Below, in pieces: positions 34,102-43,972 of a stretch of 64,000 nt of DNA; position 1 is the stretch's first letter; the number at the start of each line of letters is the position of its first letter. The notes beneath the pieces are model-generated. The model was not told where the DNA came from. It searched no databases and worked only from the letters and a program-made list of their open reading frames with translations. The stretch is taken from assembly GCA_947451145.1 (NCBI GenBank), contig CANFXW010000004.1:106748-170747 (forward strand). The letters run 5' to 3'. Source of the stretch: Sphingomonadaceae bacterium (GTDB lineage: Bacteria; Pseudomonadota; Alphaproteobacteria; Sphingomonadales; Sphingomonadaceae). A program made the position numbers and the translations under genes.

Positions 34102-34496
34102 CGCACCAACCGGCTGTCCTGCACCGCTGCCGTGCGGTGATCGACGACCTGGGCCTTGTAATCCGGGTCGCTCACCAGCGCGAGGAAGGTATCGGCGCGG
34201 GGGAAGCCCATGACGAAGACCTTGTCCCACTCGAACTGTTCGGGGCCGGTAATCACGCCTTCGAAGGCGCCCTGCCAGACGATGCCGCCGCCGAGCCGCT
34301 CGATGAAGGGCACAACCAGCCGGAAGTATTCCGCAAAGGCCCGCGCACCGCTCCAGCCAAGGGCTGCGCAGGGGTGGCCTTCAGGGTAGGCAGCCAGATC
34401 GCGAAAACGGATCATGTTGAGCAGGTGCATCGGCTTATCGCGAGGCAGCGCCTTGAACCGGTCAAAGTTCTCGCGGCTCGGGTTTACGAATTCCAC
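34086..34496 (-). CDS. DUF1330-like ferredoxin-fold protein
   Basis: This 136-residue protein reads FKALPRDKPMHLLNMIRFRD, GARAFAEYFRLVVPFIERLGG and FVMGFPRADTFLALVSDPDY, the pattern of DUF1330 (a dimeric alpha/beta barrel-like family). It probably forms a small dimer; its substrate is unknown. It begins with GTG at 34496 immediately after the TAG of the EF-hand gene, so the two are likely translated together. Confidence 0.75.
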   Translation of the reverse strand: MEFVNPSRENFDRFKALPRDKPMHLLNMIRFRDLAAYPEGHPCAALGWSGARAFAEYFRLVVPFIERLGGGIVWQGAFEGVITGPEQFEWDKVFVMGFPRADTFLALVSDPDYKAQVVDHRTAAVQDSRLVRYFPG

Positions 34497-35114
34497 CTAG
34501 CGCCCGCGCCGCCGCTTGCGCACCTGCCCCTTGTGGCCTTGCGCATAGGTTTCCGGCAGTTCGGCCAGGGTCAGCCAGCCGCGCTGTTCCTTGTCGAGCA
34601 ACGAAAAACGATAGATCGCCGCACTGGTGACGTCGTTCCTGGTGATCCGTCCGTTAAGCCGCATGTCCATCGCCGAAACCGGCTCCGGCAAGTTGATCAG
34701 GCCATATTTGCCCGCTCCCATCGGCTGCGAATCTGCTGGCGGACCGTGGGCAGAGCCTTCACCTTCGGTGGAATAGGAAAACGTCGCACCCGAATGAACT
34801 TCGGGCACCATGACTGTTTCATAGGCCTCTACCTCGGTGCCTTCGATGATCCCGTCATGGTCGGCATCAAGCACGGCAGCGAACCGCTGGAAATCGGCGA
34901 TGAATTCCGCCTCGCTCAGCTTTCCGTCATGGTTCAGGTCAGCTTGATTGAACCACTGGGCCACCGGATAGGGCTGGTTTTCAGGCACACGAAAGGGCTC
35001 TCCGGCAGGGGAAATGAACACCTGATCGCGCCACGATCGTGGGGCCTCGCCGGGCGGTGGGGACGGCATGGGTGCGGCCTGTGCCAGCGCCAGAACCAGA
35101 GTCAAAACCGACAT
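34497..35114 (-). CDS. Secreted EF-hand calcium-binding protein
   Basis: This 205-residue protein has a short hydrophobic start (SVLTLVLALAQAAP), a probable signal. Two EF-hand loops follow: DLNHDGKLSEAEF (about 59-71) and DADHDGIIEGTEVE (about 83-96), with a possible third degenerate helix near the C-terminus (NGRITRNDVTSA and LLDKEQRGWLTLAEL). It ends in a basic KRRRGR. It is 70 bp downstream of dnaE on the same strand and abuts the DUF1330-like gene. A role in calcium binding in the periplasm is inference. Confidence 0.78.
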   Translation of the reverse strand: MSVLTLVLALAQAAPMPSPPPGEAPRSWRDQVFISPAGEPFRVPENQPYPVAQWFNQADLNHDGKLSEAEFIADFQRFAAVLDADHDGIIEGTEVEAYETVMVPEVHSGATFSYSTEGEGSAHGPPADSQPMGAGKYGLINLPEPVSAMDMRLNGRITRNDVTSAAIYRFSLLDKEQRGWLTLAELPETYAQGHKGQVRKRRRGR

Positions 35115-35184
35115 GCTATCTCCCCTTTGGCCCGCGAATCCCTCGCAGGGCCGCGATAACCGACCTGTAACCGAGCCGCCAGCC

Positions 35185-38100
35185 TTACGCCACCAGCCGC
35201 AGTTTCGCCGCCCCGCGCCGCGCGCCCAGTTGCACCCGGTGCACGCCTTCGATCAGCGCCACCCGCTCTGCCACTTCGCTGTCGAGCATGAAGTTGCTGC
35301 CAAGCCGCAGGACCGGCTCTTGTTGCTGGCCGAGCAGCAGCGTGGCGTAAACTTCGCCGGTCGCCGTGTCGCCGGTCGGCAACAGCAGCGAAAGCTCGCC
35401 CATCGCCTCGACCCGGTCGATCTCGAAACGCAGCTCCATCCGCGCTGATTCCCGCACTTCGGAAAGCGGGCGCGCGCCGCGCACGGTGACTCGCGGTGGC
35501 TCGTCGGGGCTGGGGGCGTCCAGCTCGACTTGCAGCAACACGCAGGTGCCATCGCGCGCCCATTGCTGGAAGTTATCGACCAGCGATTCCTCAAAGCACG
35601 AGGCCGAGAACTGCCCCGAAGGATCAGAGAATTCGGCCATGACGAAGTCCTTGCCGCGCTTGGTCTTGCGCCGCTGCACGCCTTCGACCATCGCCGCCAT
35701 CGCCGCCTGCATCCGCCCACTGCCGCCCGCCACGCCGGATTGCATCAAGCTGGCAAACGTGCGCGAGCCGTTGGCATTGGCAATCGCGCGCCACTGCTCG
35801 ACCGGATGGGCGGCGAAGTAAAAGCCGAAGTTCTCGCGCTCCTTGGCCATTTGCTCGGCGCGCGACCATGGCTCGGCCTCGACCAGCCGCAAGGCCTGCT
35901 GGGCGTGGTCATCCCCGCCGAACAGCGCGGCCTGCCCCGAATTGCGGCTGCGCTCGGCCTCATCAGCCACGGCGAGCAGCATATCGGCATTGGCGAGCAC
36001 CTTGGCGCGGTTCGGCTCAAGGCAGTCCAGCGCGCCAGCGGCGGCCAGTCCTTCCAGCTGGCGACGGTTCATCGATCCTTGCGGCGAACGGCGGAACAGG
36101 TCTTCCAGACTGGTGAATGGGCCGTTCGCCTCACGCTCGGCAACGATCGCATCCATCGCCTTTTCGCCAACGTTGCGGATACCGGCCATGCCATAGCGCA
36201 CGGCCAGTCCTTCATCGGTCATATCGACCGAGTATTCGGCTTCGGAATGGTTGATGTCCGGCCCGGCCAGTGCGACGCCGTTCCTGCGCATATCGTCAAC
36301 AAAAACGCTCAGCTTTTCCGACTGGTGCATATCGAAGCACATCGACGCGGCATAGAATTCGTGCGGGTAATGCGCCTTGAACCACGCTGTCTGATAGGCG
36401 AGCAGGGCATAGGCAGCGGCGTGGCTCTTGTTGAAGCCATAGCCGGCGAACTTGTCGATCAAATCGAACAGCTCGTTGGCCTTGGCCTTGTCGATACCGG
36501 ACAGTTCCTTGCAGCCATCGACGAAGCGCTGGCGCTGGGCGTCCATTTCGGCCTGCACCTTTTTGCCCATCGCGCGGCGCAGCAAGTCTGCATCACCCAG
36601 TGAATAGCCCGCGAGGATCTGCGCGGCCTGCATCACCTGTTCCTGATAGACGAAGATGCCATAGGTTTCCGAGAGAATGCCCGCCAGCTTTTCATGCGGA
36701 TATTCAATCGCTTCCAGTCCGTTCTTGCGGCGTCCGAACAGCGGTATGTTGTCCATCGGACCCGGCCGGTAGAGCGAAACGAGCGCGATGATGTCTCCGA
36801 AATTGGTCGGCTTCACGGCGGCGAGTGTGCGCCGCATGCCTTCCGATTCCAGCTGGAACACACCCACCGTGTCGCCCGCCTGCAGGATGCGGTAAACGTC
36901 TTCGTCTTCCCAGCTCAGCGTATCGAGATCGATCTCGATGCCCCGGCGTGAGAGCAGCTCCCTTGCCTTGTGCAGCACTGACAGGGTCTTCAGGCCCAGA
37001 AAGTCGAACTTGATCAGGCCCGTATCCTCGACATATTTCATGTCGAACTGGGTCACCGGCATATCCGATCGCGGATCGCGGTAGAGAGGCACCAGCTGCG
37101 CCAGCGGACGATCGCCGATCACCACACCGGCCGCGTGGGTAGAGCTGTTGCGCGGCAGGCCTTCAAGCTGCATCGCCAGATCGACGAGGCGCTTCACCTC
37201 TTCGTCATTGTCATATTCGCGCTTGAACTCGGCCACGCCATTAAGCGCGCGCGGCAGCGGCCATGGGTCGGTCGGGTGATTGGGGATCAGCTTGCACAGC
37301 CGGTCCACCTGACCATAGGACATCTGCAGGATGCGCCCCGTATCGCGCAGCACCGCGCGGGCCTTCATCTTGCCGAAGGTGATGATCTGGGCAACGTGGT
37401 CCGCCCCGTACTTCTCCTGAACATAACGGATCACCTCGCCGCGGCGGGTTTCGCAGAAGTCGATATCGAAGTCCGGCATCGAAACGCGTTCGGGGTTGAG
37501 GAAGCGTTCGAACAGCAGGCCGAGTTTGAGTGGATCAAGATCGGTGATCGTCAGCGCCCAAGCCACCACCGAACCCGCGCCAGAACCACGGCCCGGCCCG
37601 ACCGGAATGTCGTTTTCCTTGGCCCACTTGATGAAGTCGGCCACGATCAGGAAGTAGCCGGCGAAACCCATGGTGTTGATCACGTTGGTTTCGAAATCGA
37701 GCCGGTCAAAATAGACCTGCCGTTCCTCAACGCTCATCACCCCATAGGGCGCCAGCCGCCGTTCAAGCCCGGCGCGCGCATCGGCGATCAGCATCTGCGC
37801 CTCGCCTTCCTTGTCGCCAGCGAGGCTGGGGAGCAGCGCCTTGCGCTTGGGCGGCATCACGGCGCAGCGCTGCGCGATGACGAGCGTATTGGCCAGCGCC
37901 TCGGGCAGATCGGCGAAGATCTCCTGCATCATCGGCGCAGACTTGACCCAGCATTCGCGGTTCGAGCGCGGGCGGTCGGCGGCGTCAATGTGGGTCGAAT
38001 TGGCGATGCACAGCATGGCATCGTGCGCGGCATAGAAACCGGGCTCGGCGAAGTTGGCCGGGTTGGTGGCGACCAGCGGCAGATCGCGCGCATAGGCAAG

Positions 38101-38658
38101 GCTGATCAGCGCCTCTTCGCTGGCCTCCTCAATCTGGTCATTGCGGCGCGAAATCTCGATGTAGAGCCGGTCAGGGAACAGGGCCTCAAGCTCTGCGCAA
38201 TAGCCATTGGCGGCGTCCTTGCGATCCTCTGCCAAGAGCCGCGCCAGCGCGCCCTCGCCGCCCGCGGTGAGCGCGATCAGCCCATCGGTGTAACCCCGAA
38301 GATCGCCAAGCGTAACATGCGGATCACGCTCCAGCGGGCGATCAAGGTGCGCCTTGCTGACGAGGTGGCAGAGGTTCTCCCAGCCCTGATTGTCCTTGGC
38401 GAACAGGGCGAGGCTATCGACCGTCTTGTCGTCACCCCGGCAAAGCCCGAGAAGCGTACCGATGATCGGCTGGATTCCGGCATCCTTGCAAGCCGAGGCA
38501 AAGGACATCGCGCCATAGAGCCCGTTGCGATCGCACATGGCAATCGCCGGAAACCCGCGATCCTTGGCCAGCTTGGCTATCGCCTTGGGATCAATCGCCC
38601 CGTCGAGCATGGTGTAGCTCGAAAATACGCGCAGAGGGACAAAAGGAGCAAAGGCCAT
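35185..38658 (-). CDS. dnaE: DNA polymerase III alpha subunit
   Basis: DnaE is the replicative polymerase. At 1157 residues it has a PHP domain (LRVFSSYTMLDGAIDPKAIAKLA at the N-terminus), a C-family palm with GPGRGSGAGSVVAWAL and catalytic PDFDIDFC (about 393-400), LLSRRGIEIDLD, FQLESEGMR, a helix-hairpin-helix region and an OB-fold and C-terminal tau-binding part. The N-terminus lacks several of the PHP metal ligands that I cannot verify by eye. The ATG at 38658 is in a good position; no strong ribosome site. It heads a three-gene stretch with the EF-hand gene behind. Confidence 0.97.
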   Translation of the reverse strand: MAFAPFVPLRVFSSYTMLDGAIDPKAIAKLAKDRGFPAIAMCDRNGLYGAMSFASACKDAGIQPIIGTLLGLCRGDDKTVDSLALFAKDNQGWENLCHLVSKAHLDRPLERDPHVTLGDLRGYTDGLIALTAGGEGALARLLAEDRKDAANGYCAELEALFPDRLYIEISRRNDQIEEASEEALISLAYARDLPLVATNPANFAEPGFYAAHDAMLCIANSTHIDAADRPRSNRECWVKSAPMMQEIFADLPEALANTLVIAQRCAVMPPKRKALLPSLAGDKEGEAQMLIADARAGLERRLAPYGVMSVEERQVYFDRLDFETNVINTMGFAGYFLIVADFIKWAKENDIPVGPGRGSGAGSVVAWALTITDLDPLKLGLLFERFLNPERVSMPDFDIDFCETRRGEVIRYVQEKYGADHVAQIITFGKMKARAVLRDTGRILQMSYGQVDRLCKLIPNHPTDPWPLPRALNGVAEFKREYDNDEEVKRLVDLAMQLEGLPRNSSTHAAGVVIGDRPLAQLVPLYRDPRSDMPVTQFDMKYVEDTGLIKFDFLGLKTLSVLHKARELLSRRGIEIDLDTLSWEDEDVYRILQAGDTVGVFQLESEGMRRTLAAVKPTNFGDIIALVSLYRPGPMDNIPLFGRRKNGLEAIEYPHEKLAGILSETYGIFVYQEQVMQAAQILAGYSLGDADLLRRAMGKKVQAEMDAQRQRFVDGCKELSGIDKAKANELFDLIDKFAGYGFNKSHAAAYALLAYQTAWFKAHYPHEFYAASMCFDMHQSEKLSVFVDDMRRNGVALAGPDINHSEAEYSVDMTDEGLAVRYGMAGIRNVGEKAMDAIVAEREANGPFTSLEDLFRRSPQGSMNRRQLEGLAAAGALDCLEPNRAKVLANADMLLAVADEAERSRNSGQAALFGGDDHAQQALRLVEAEPWSRAEQMAKERENFGFYFAAHPVEQWRAIANANGSRTFASLMQSGVAGGSGRMQAAMAAMVEGVQRRKTKRGKDFVMAEFSDPSGQFSASCFEESLVDNFQQWARDGTCVLLQVELDAPSPDEPPRVTVRGARPLSEVRESARMELRFEIDRVEAMGELSLLLPTGDTATGEVYATLLLGQQQEPVLRLGSNFMLDSEVAERVALIEGVHRVQLGARRGAAKLRLVA

Positions 38659-38720
38659 GGTGTGACGCTAGGCGACCTCAGATGATTCGGTCACCCCGTA
38701 ATTTGCCCTTTTCCACCAAG

Positions 38721-39200
38721 TCAGAGCAAAGCCTCGATATCCGCCTCCAGCTTCGCCGGCTTGTCGGTCGGGGCATAGCGGCGCGCGACCTTGCCATCGC
38801 GGCCGATGAGGAACTTGGTGAAGTTCCACTTGACCTTTTGCGTACCGAAAATCCCCGGAGCCTCTGCCTTCAGCCACTGGTAGAGCGGGGTCGCGTCATC
38901 GCCGTTGACCTCCACCTTGCCCATCAGCGGAAAGCTGACGCCGAAGTTCACTTTGCAGAAGCTCTCGATCTCTCCGGCATCGCCCGGTTCCTGCCCGCCG
39001 AACTGGTTGCAGGGAAAGGCGACAACCTCAAACCCGCGATCCTTGTACTTGCGCCATAGTGCCTCAAGCCCGTCATACTGCGGGGTGAAGCCGCACTTGC
39101 TGGCGGTGTTGACCACCAGCAGGACCTTGCCCTGCTTGTCTGCAAGGCTGACCTCTTCGCCATTTGGCAGGCGGGCGGTAAAATCGGCGATAGTCTTCAT
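38721..39200 (-). CDS. Glutathione peroxidase family protein
   Basis: This 159-residue thiol peroxidase has Cys36 in NTASKCGFTPQY, the catalytic position that is selenocysteine in animal enzymes, the conserved glutamine in FPCNQFGGQEPG and WNFTKFLI. It has no signal, so it is cytoplasmic and probably uses thioredoxin or glutathione. The ATG at 39200 overlaps the FkbM stop as ATGA. It is separated from dnaE by 62 bp. Confidence 0.93.
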   Translation of the reverse strand: MKTIADFTARLPNGEEVSLADKQGKVLLVVNTASKCGFTPQYDGLEALWRKYKDRGFEVVAFPCNQFGGQEPGDAGEIESFCKVNFGVSFPLMGKVEVNGDDATPLYQWLKAEAPGIFGTQKVKWNFTKFLIGRDGKVARRYAPTDKPAKLEADIEALL

Positions 39201-40003
39201 ACAGCAAGCTCCTTCTCGCGCACCGCCAGCGTGTTGTAACTGTTGGGGGCAAACAACCTGTATCCTTTGCTCCGCACCAGATCCCAAGCGGCGACGCGAT
39301 CCGGCACGCTGAGATGGACGGTTTCCCACTGGATCAGCGGCGGCGCGCTATCCCACTCGATCATTTTCAGGATCTCGTAGTCAAAGCCCTCGGCATCGAT
39401 CTGCAGCAGGTCATATTTCGCAACCCCGTGCTTCGCCAGCAGGGTGCGCAGAGTGAGCGCGGGGACCTGAACCGAGGTGAGGTATTCCGCTTCGCGCGCG
39501 GCCAGGGCCTTGCCGCCGAACAGCTCGACATGGAACCTGATCTGCTTGGGATCGAGCGAGGAAATTTCGCTTTCGGAGCCGGGATTGAGGTTGTGCTTGC
39601 GCCAGAAAGCGGGATCGACGCGATAGAAATCGACCGTGCCGTCGGTAGGCGCAATCGCGGCCTGCTCAAAGTGCAGCTGCGGAAAACCATCATAGTTGCT
39701 GCACAGTTTGGCGAACATTTCTGGCTGAGGTTCAACCATGATACCGCGCAGGCCTCGCTGCTTGACCAGATCGCACAGCGGATCTCCCGCCTCGCCCTCA
39801 TGCGCGCCAACCTGCACGAAGAAGAAGTCCTTCCGCCCCAGCAGATAGGTCAGCAGGATCGCCTCGAACTCGATCGGCTCCACCCCGCCCAGCTCGCGCT
39901 GTTTGGCGTCAAGGAAGGCATAGCGGCCATAGCGCCCCACGCGGCGCGAGACGAAATCGAGCCCGCCGGTGATGAAATCGGCGAGCCGCGCCGTCAGTTT
40001 CAT
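39197..40003 (-). CDS. FkbM-family SAM-dependent methyltransferase
   Basis: This 268-residue protein has the FkbM layout: FFFVQVGAHEGEAGDPL (SAM loop), GIMVEPQPEMFAKL, AAIAPTDGTVDFYRV and LLQIDAEGFDYEILKMIEW. FkbM proteins usually O-methylate sugars in polyketides, polysaccharides or lipid-linked glycans. The target is unknown and no glycan gene cluster is here. I use the ATG at 40003; a TTG at 40009 would abut the lolD stop. It sits in a run with lolC, lolD and glutathione peroxidase. Confidence 0.85.
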   Translation of the reverse strand: MKLTARLADFITGGLDFVSRRVGRYGRYAFLDAKQRELGGVEPIEFEAILLTYLLGRKDFFFVQVGAHEGEAGDPLCDLVKQRGLRGIMVEPQPEMFAKLCSNYDGFPQLHFEQAAIAPTDGTVDFYRVDPAFWRKHNLNPGSESEISSLDPKQIRFHVELFGGKALAAREAEYLTSVQVPALTLRTLLAKHGVAKYDLLQIDAEGFDYEILKMIEWDSAPPLIQWETVHLSVPDRVAAWDLVRSKGYRLFAPNSYNTLAVREKELAV

Positions 40004-40009
40004 TGCCAA

Positions 40010-40684
40010 TTACTCCAGCACGCCGTCGTGCAGGCGCAGCACGCGGTCCATGGCATAGGCCAACCGCTCGTTATGGGTGGCGATCAGCGCGGCAGAGCCC
40101 TGCCCGCGCACCAGCCGGACGAATTCGCCGATCACCTTGTCCGCCGTGGCCTCATCGAGATTGCCGGTCGGTTCATCGGCCAGCACCAGTCCCGGACGGT
40201 TGGCCAGCGCCCGCGCCACGGCAACCCGCTGTTGCTCGCCGCCGGAAAGCTGGCTGGGCTTGTGATCGAGCCGCTCGGCCAGCCCCAGCGCGCCGAGCAA
40301 TTCCTTGGCCCGGCCCTCTGCCTCATCACGCGAGCGATTGGCGATCAGCTGCGGGATGATGACGTTTTCGATTGCGGTGAAATCGGGCAGCAGGTGGTGG
40401 AACTGGTAGACGAAGCCGATGGTATCGCGCCGCAGCGTGGTGCGCTCGTCACTGTCCATGTGTGAGGCATCGGTGCCGGAAATCAGGATCTTCCCGCCGA
40501 ACCCGCCTTCGAGCAGGCCGACCGCCTGCAGCAGTGTCGATTTGCCCGAACCCGAGGGGCCGAGCAGCGCGACGATCTCGCCCGGCGCGATGGTCATGTT
40601 GACCCCGCGCAGCACATCGATCTGCACGTCGCCCTGCACAAAGCTGCGGGTGAGGCCTTCGAGGCGGACCACAGGATCACTCAT
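40010..40684 (-). CDS. lolD: Lipoprotein-releasing ABC transporter ATP-binding protein
   Basis: LolD powers release of lipoproteins from the inner membrane to LolA. It has 224 residues: Walker [10 protein letters not shown] (42-50), the Q-loop [12 protein letters not shown] with the LolD motif, signature [10 protein letters not shown], Walker B LVLADEP and ATHN with the switch histidine. Its start overlaps the lolC stop by 8 bp. LolA and LolB are not nearby. The cut-off against the macrolide exporter family MacB is by the LolC-type permease next to it. Confidence 0.95.
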   Translation of the reverse strand: MSDPVVRLEGLTRSFVQGDVQIDVLRGVNMTIAPGEIVALLGPSGSGKSTLLQAVGLLEGGFGGKILISGTDASHMDSDERTTLRRDTIGFVYQFHHLLPDFTAIENVIIPQLIANRSRDEAEGRAKELLGALGLAERLDHKPSQLSGGEQQRVAVARALANRPGLVLADEPTGNLDEATADKVIGEFVRLVRGQGSAALIATHNERLAYAMDRVLRLHDGVLE

Positions 40685-41921
40685 AGCGCAGCACCTCTAC
40701 CGGATCGGTGCTCGCCGCACGGCGGGCGGGATAGAGCGTCGCGAGGAAGCTCATGCCGATGGCCATGGCGGCGATCATCAGCACTTCGAGCGGCTGCGTG
40801 CGCGCCGGGATTTCGGCGAGGAAGCGCGTCTTCTGGTCCCACAGGTCCTGCCCGGTGATGAAGCCGATGCCCTTCACGATGGGCTGGCGCGCCATAAGGA
40901 TCAGCAGACCGAGCAGCACGCCGCCGAGCGAACCGACCGTGCCGACAGCCGTGCCAGCGGTCACGAATATCCGCAGCATATTGCTCCGCGTCGCGCCCAT
41001 GGTGCGCATGATGGCAATGTCGCGCGCCTTGGCCCGGACCATCATCACCAGCGAGGACAGGATGTTCATCGCTGCGACAAAGACGATCAGCGACAGGATG
41101 AAGAACATCACTACGCTTTCCACCTGCACGGCTTCAAACAGCTGTCCGTTGATCTTCTTCCAGTCAGCCACCACCGCCGTTCCCTGAAGCTCGCGGGTGA
41201 TGGGGGCGAGGATTTCCTCCACCCGGTCTGCGTCCTCGGTCTTTACCTCGATCATGCCGATGGCATCGCCGGTCAGCAGCAGCGTTTGCGCGTCCTGCAT
41301 CGGCATGACGACAAAGGTTTCGTCATAGTCATAGATGCCGACTTCAAAGATCGCGCCGATGCGGTAAGCGATCTGGCGGGGAACCGTGCCGAAGGGGGTG
41401 GATTGCCCGGCCGGATTGATCACCGTGATGCTATCGCCGACCTGCGCGCCAAGGTTTTCCGCCAGCCGCGCGCCGATGGCGACGGTTCCGGCACCGGGCT
41501 GGAGCGAGGCCAGGCTGCCTGCATCCTTCTCGCGCAATTTCAGCGAGGCGATGTCTTCGGGGGTGTTGCCGCGCACCAGTATCGCCTCAACCCGCCCGTT
41601 GAAGGTGGTGAGCAGGGGCTGTTCGATCAGCGGCGAGGCATGGACCACGCCAGGCGTCGCCCGCACCTTTTTCAGCACATCCTGCCAGTTATCCAGCCGC
41701 CCGCCGTAGGCTTGAATGATGGCATGGCCGTTCACCCCGACGATCTTGTCGAGCAGTTCGGCGCGGAAGCCGTTCATCACGCTCATCACCACGACGAGCA
41801 GGGCGACGCTGACCGTCACCACGCCAACGCCGATGCCGGCGACCAGCGCGATCATCCGCTCCCCGCGCCCGGGCAGCATGTAACGCTTGGCAATCGTCCA
41901 TTCGAAAGGGGTCAGTATCAA
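40677..41921 (-). CDS. lolC: Lipoprotein-releasing ABC transporter permease (LolC/LolE type)
   Basis: This is the membrane part of the Lol export machine. The 414-residue protein has an N-terminal helix (about 23-47, [22 protein letters not shown]), the LolC/E signature [14 protein letters not shown], a periplasmic domain of about 210 residues and three C-terminal helices ([22 protein letters not shown] and two more). As in other alphaproteobacteria, only one LolC/E gene is seen, so a homodimer is likely. The start is probably TTG at 41921, as [17 protein letters not shown] is conserved in the family and no ATG lies upstream. Confidence 0.92.
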   Translation of the reverse strand: MILTPFEWTIAKRYMLPGRGERMIALVAGIGVGVVTVSVALLVVVMSVMNGFRAELLDKIVGVNGHAIIQAYGGRLDNWQDVLKKVRATPGVVHASPLIEQPLLTTFNGRVEAILVRGNTPEDIASLKLREKDAGSLASLQPGAGTVAIGARLAENLGAQVGDSITVINPAGQSTPFGTVPRQIAYRIGAIFEVGIYDYDETFVVMPMQDAQTLLLTGDAIGMIEVKTEDADRVEEILAPITRELQGTAVVADWKKINGQLFEAVQVESVVMFFILSLIVFVAAMNILSSLVMMVRAKARDIAIMRTMGATRSNMLRIFVTAGTAVGTVGSLGGVLLGLLILMARQPIVKGIGFITGQDLWDQKTRFLAEIPARTQPLEVLMIAAMAIGMSFLATLYPARRAASTDPVEVLRYE

Positions 41922-41990
41922 GCGAGGCTCACACGATAATGCGGGGATGCTGGAGCGGTTTAGGGGGGCACTCCTGCGAGGGCAAGTGCG

Positions 41991-43886
41991 CTACTTCCGT
42001 GCCGCCTTCTTTTCCGCCTCGATTGCCGCTTTGCGATCCCCATAGGCCTGATAGCGCGGCATCAGCGCGGCCTTAACCTCGGCCGTGGTGATGATCCGCG
42101 CTGATCCTGCGGGCAGTTCGGGCGGCGGCGAGGCGGCGTTGAACAGCTGCACGCGCGATTCCGATACGAAACCGGCGTCAGATGTCACTCCGGCTGAGCA
42201 GGAATAGTAATAGCAGCTCGATGTCGTGATATGGCGCGCCACCGTGCGGTTGGTCAGGAAGACAAAAGCGTCCTTCTTGGCCTCTTCGGCATAGTGGACG
42301 ATGGCCAGCATCAGCATCTCTTCGGCAATCGCGCCGGTGCCGGTGCTGGTTTCATAGCGGATGGTGCGGATATCGGCCCCGCCATCGACCACTTCCTTGG
42401 TCTGGGTGAAACCGGCAGATCCGCCCCACAGCCAGTCAAGCGAATTGGAGCCGAGCTTGCCGATCTGGTCGAGATGTTCGCCGCGCGGCAGGCGATCGCC
42501 CATGATCGCCAGGTAGGCACCGCCATCCACATAGAGCGACTGGCGCAGCAGGCGATCACGGAACTGGGTGGCGATTACCGCGTCGTTCTTGCCCAAGGCG
42601 GCATAGCCGGTCAGCGATTCCAGCAGCGCGGGCAGGAGTTCGGGCTTGTTCTTGAACTTGCCGTAATGATTAACCAGCGCCAGCACATCGCCCTCGCCGA
42701 TCTTGTCGCGGAAATTGACCGCATCAAGCCATTCGTCGGCTTCAAGCGTCAGCTGTTCCGCCTCGACCTTGCGCGCGGCATAGGCCTCGATATCGCGCTT
42801 CTTGGGCGTGGTTCCCTTCGGCGGATTGAGCGCGGGATCAACCCCGACATAATCAGCGATGATCTGGCGGGCCTTGGCCATATAGCCATCGCGCGCCTCG
42901 GCCTTTTTGCGGCGGGCGGCGATATAGGCCTTGGTCGTTTCATATTCGACCGCGCGCTGAGCCCTGTCAAAGTCGGTCATCGCGTTGGACATGGTCCAGC
43001 CGGCCCGCGACTTGGGTTCAGCAAGCGAGATCTGGTCACCAACATTGGCCGCCTTGTCGAACTCACCCATGGCGAGGTGCAGGAAGATCAGCGACTTCAT
43101 CACATCGGGATCGGTGCGGATGCGCTTTTCAAGCCGGACGATGTACTTGGGAATATCGAATTCGATCTGCGATTCCATCTGGTCGATCGAAGCGACCACC
43201 GAAGGTGCATCGGGGCGGAGCGCCTTGGCCTTGGCCAGCAGGTCATAGGCCTGGGCATTCTGTCCCCGGGCGTGGAGGATCCAGGCGCGCAACATGGAAT
43301 TGCCGATGCCAATTGACATATCGAACAGCGGATCTGCCTTCACTTTGCCGATCGCATCCGATTCATCGAGCGCCTCTAGCGCGTGGGCCGCATCGCCCTT
43401 GTTGATCGCCAGATAGGCCCGCTGCTGCAGCAAAAGCGCGCGCCGGTCCCAATATGATCCGGCGGGCTCGGCCTGCGCCAGAGCGAGGTCGCAAGAGGCC
43501 AGCCGCTTGTCGACCATCCAGTCCTTCAATTCGGCGCGGCTCAGGCAGGCTGCATCGTTGGCGGCGGCGGTGGCCGCGGCGGCGCGCTCGGCCTTGCGGT
43601 TGCGCTGGTCTTCGGGAACCGGTGGCGGCGGCGGCGCAGCCTTGGGCGCCGGGCCGATATCGACAATCACCACCGGCATAGCCGGGGGCGGCGGCGGAGC
43701 TGGCGGCGGTGCGGGAGGCACTACGACAACGGGCGGAGGTGGCGAAACCGTTGCGGGAATGATCTTGATCTTGGGCGGCTGGGCCTTGCCCTTTGCCGCA
43801 GGAGCGGCCTGTCCGGCAGACGAAACAGCCAGCATTGCCAGTGCGGCAGCAAATGTTCCCTGCCGAAAAACTCCTTTGCGGATCAT
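41991..43886 (-). CDS. Large secreted protein with proline-rich linker and helical repeats, function unknown
   Basis: I do not recognise this 631-residue protein. It has a signal peptide (FRQGTFAAALAMLAVSSAGQAAP), a proline-rich linker (about 43-92, with runs of P) and then TPR-like helical sequence (YLAINKGDAAHALEALDES, AKALRPDAPSVVASIDQ, DPDVMKSLIFLHLAMGEFDKAA). The C-terminal third has VKAALMPRYQAYGDR and a paired-cysteine SSCYYYSCSAG. It is divergent from the Sel1-like gene, whose start lies 86 bp away, so the two may share a control region. Same strand as lolC, 69 bp upstream of it. The ATG at 43886 is chosen for the signal peptide. Confidence 0.75.
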   Translation of the reverse strand: MIRKGVFRQGTFAAALAMLAVSSAGQAAPAAKGKAQPPKIKIIPATVSPPPPVVVVPPAPPPAPPPPPAMPVVIVDIGPAPKAAPPPPPVPEDQRNRKAERAAAATAAANDAACLSRAELKDWMVDKRLASCDLALAQAEPAGSYWDRRALLLQQRAYLAINKGDAAHALEALDESDAIGKVKADPLFDMSIGIGNSMLRAWILHARGQNAQAYDLLAKAKALRPDAPSVVASIDQMESQIEFDIPKYIVRLEKRIRTDPDVMKSLIFLHLAMGEFDKAANVGDQISLAEPKSRAGWTMSNAMTDFDRAQRAVEYETTKAYIAARRKKAEARDGYMAKARQIIADYVGVDPALNPPKGTTPKKRDIEAYAARKVEAEQLTLEADEWLDAVNFRDKIGEGDVLALVNHYGKFKNKPELLPALLESLTGYAALGKNDAVIATQFRDRLLRQSLYVDGGAYLAIMGDRLPRGEHLDQIGKLGSNSLDWLWGGSAGFTQTKEVVDGGADIRTIRYETSTGTGAIAEEMLMLAIVHYAEEAKKDAFVFLTNRTVARHITTSSCYYYSCSAGVTSDAGFVSESRVQLFNAASPPPELPAGSARIITTAEVKAALMPRYQAYGDRKAAIEAEKKAARK

Positions 43887-43972
43887 GTCCAGTATTGCCC
43901 CCTTGCCTCTTTCCTTGCACCTAATTGAATGCTTCAAGGCTGAATGCAATCGGCAAATAACAAGGCTAACCA

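Noticed and set aside
37135..38685. A 516-residue open frame opposite to dnaE
   Set aside because: It lies wholly antisense to a strongly conserved gene and its sequence has no family features. Such long antisense frames are expected in GC-rich DNA.
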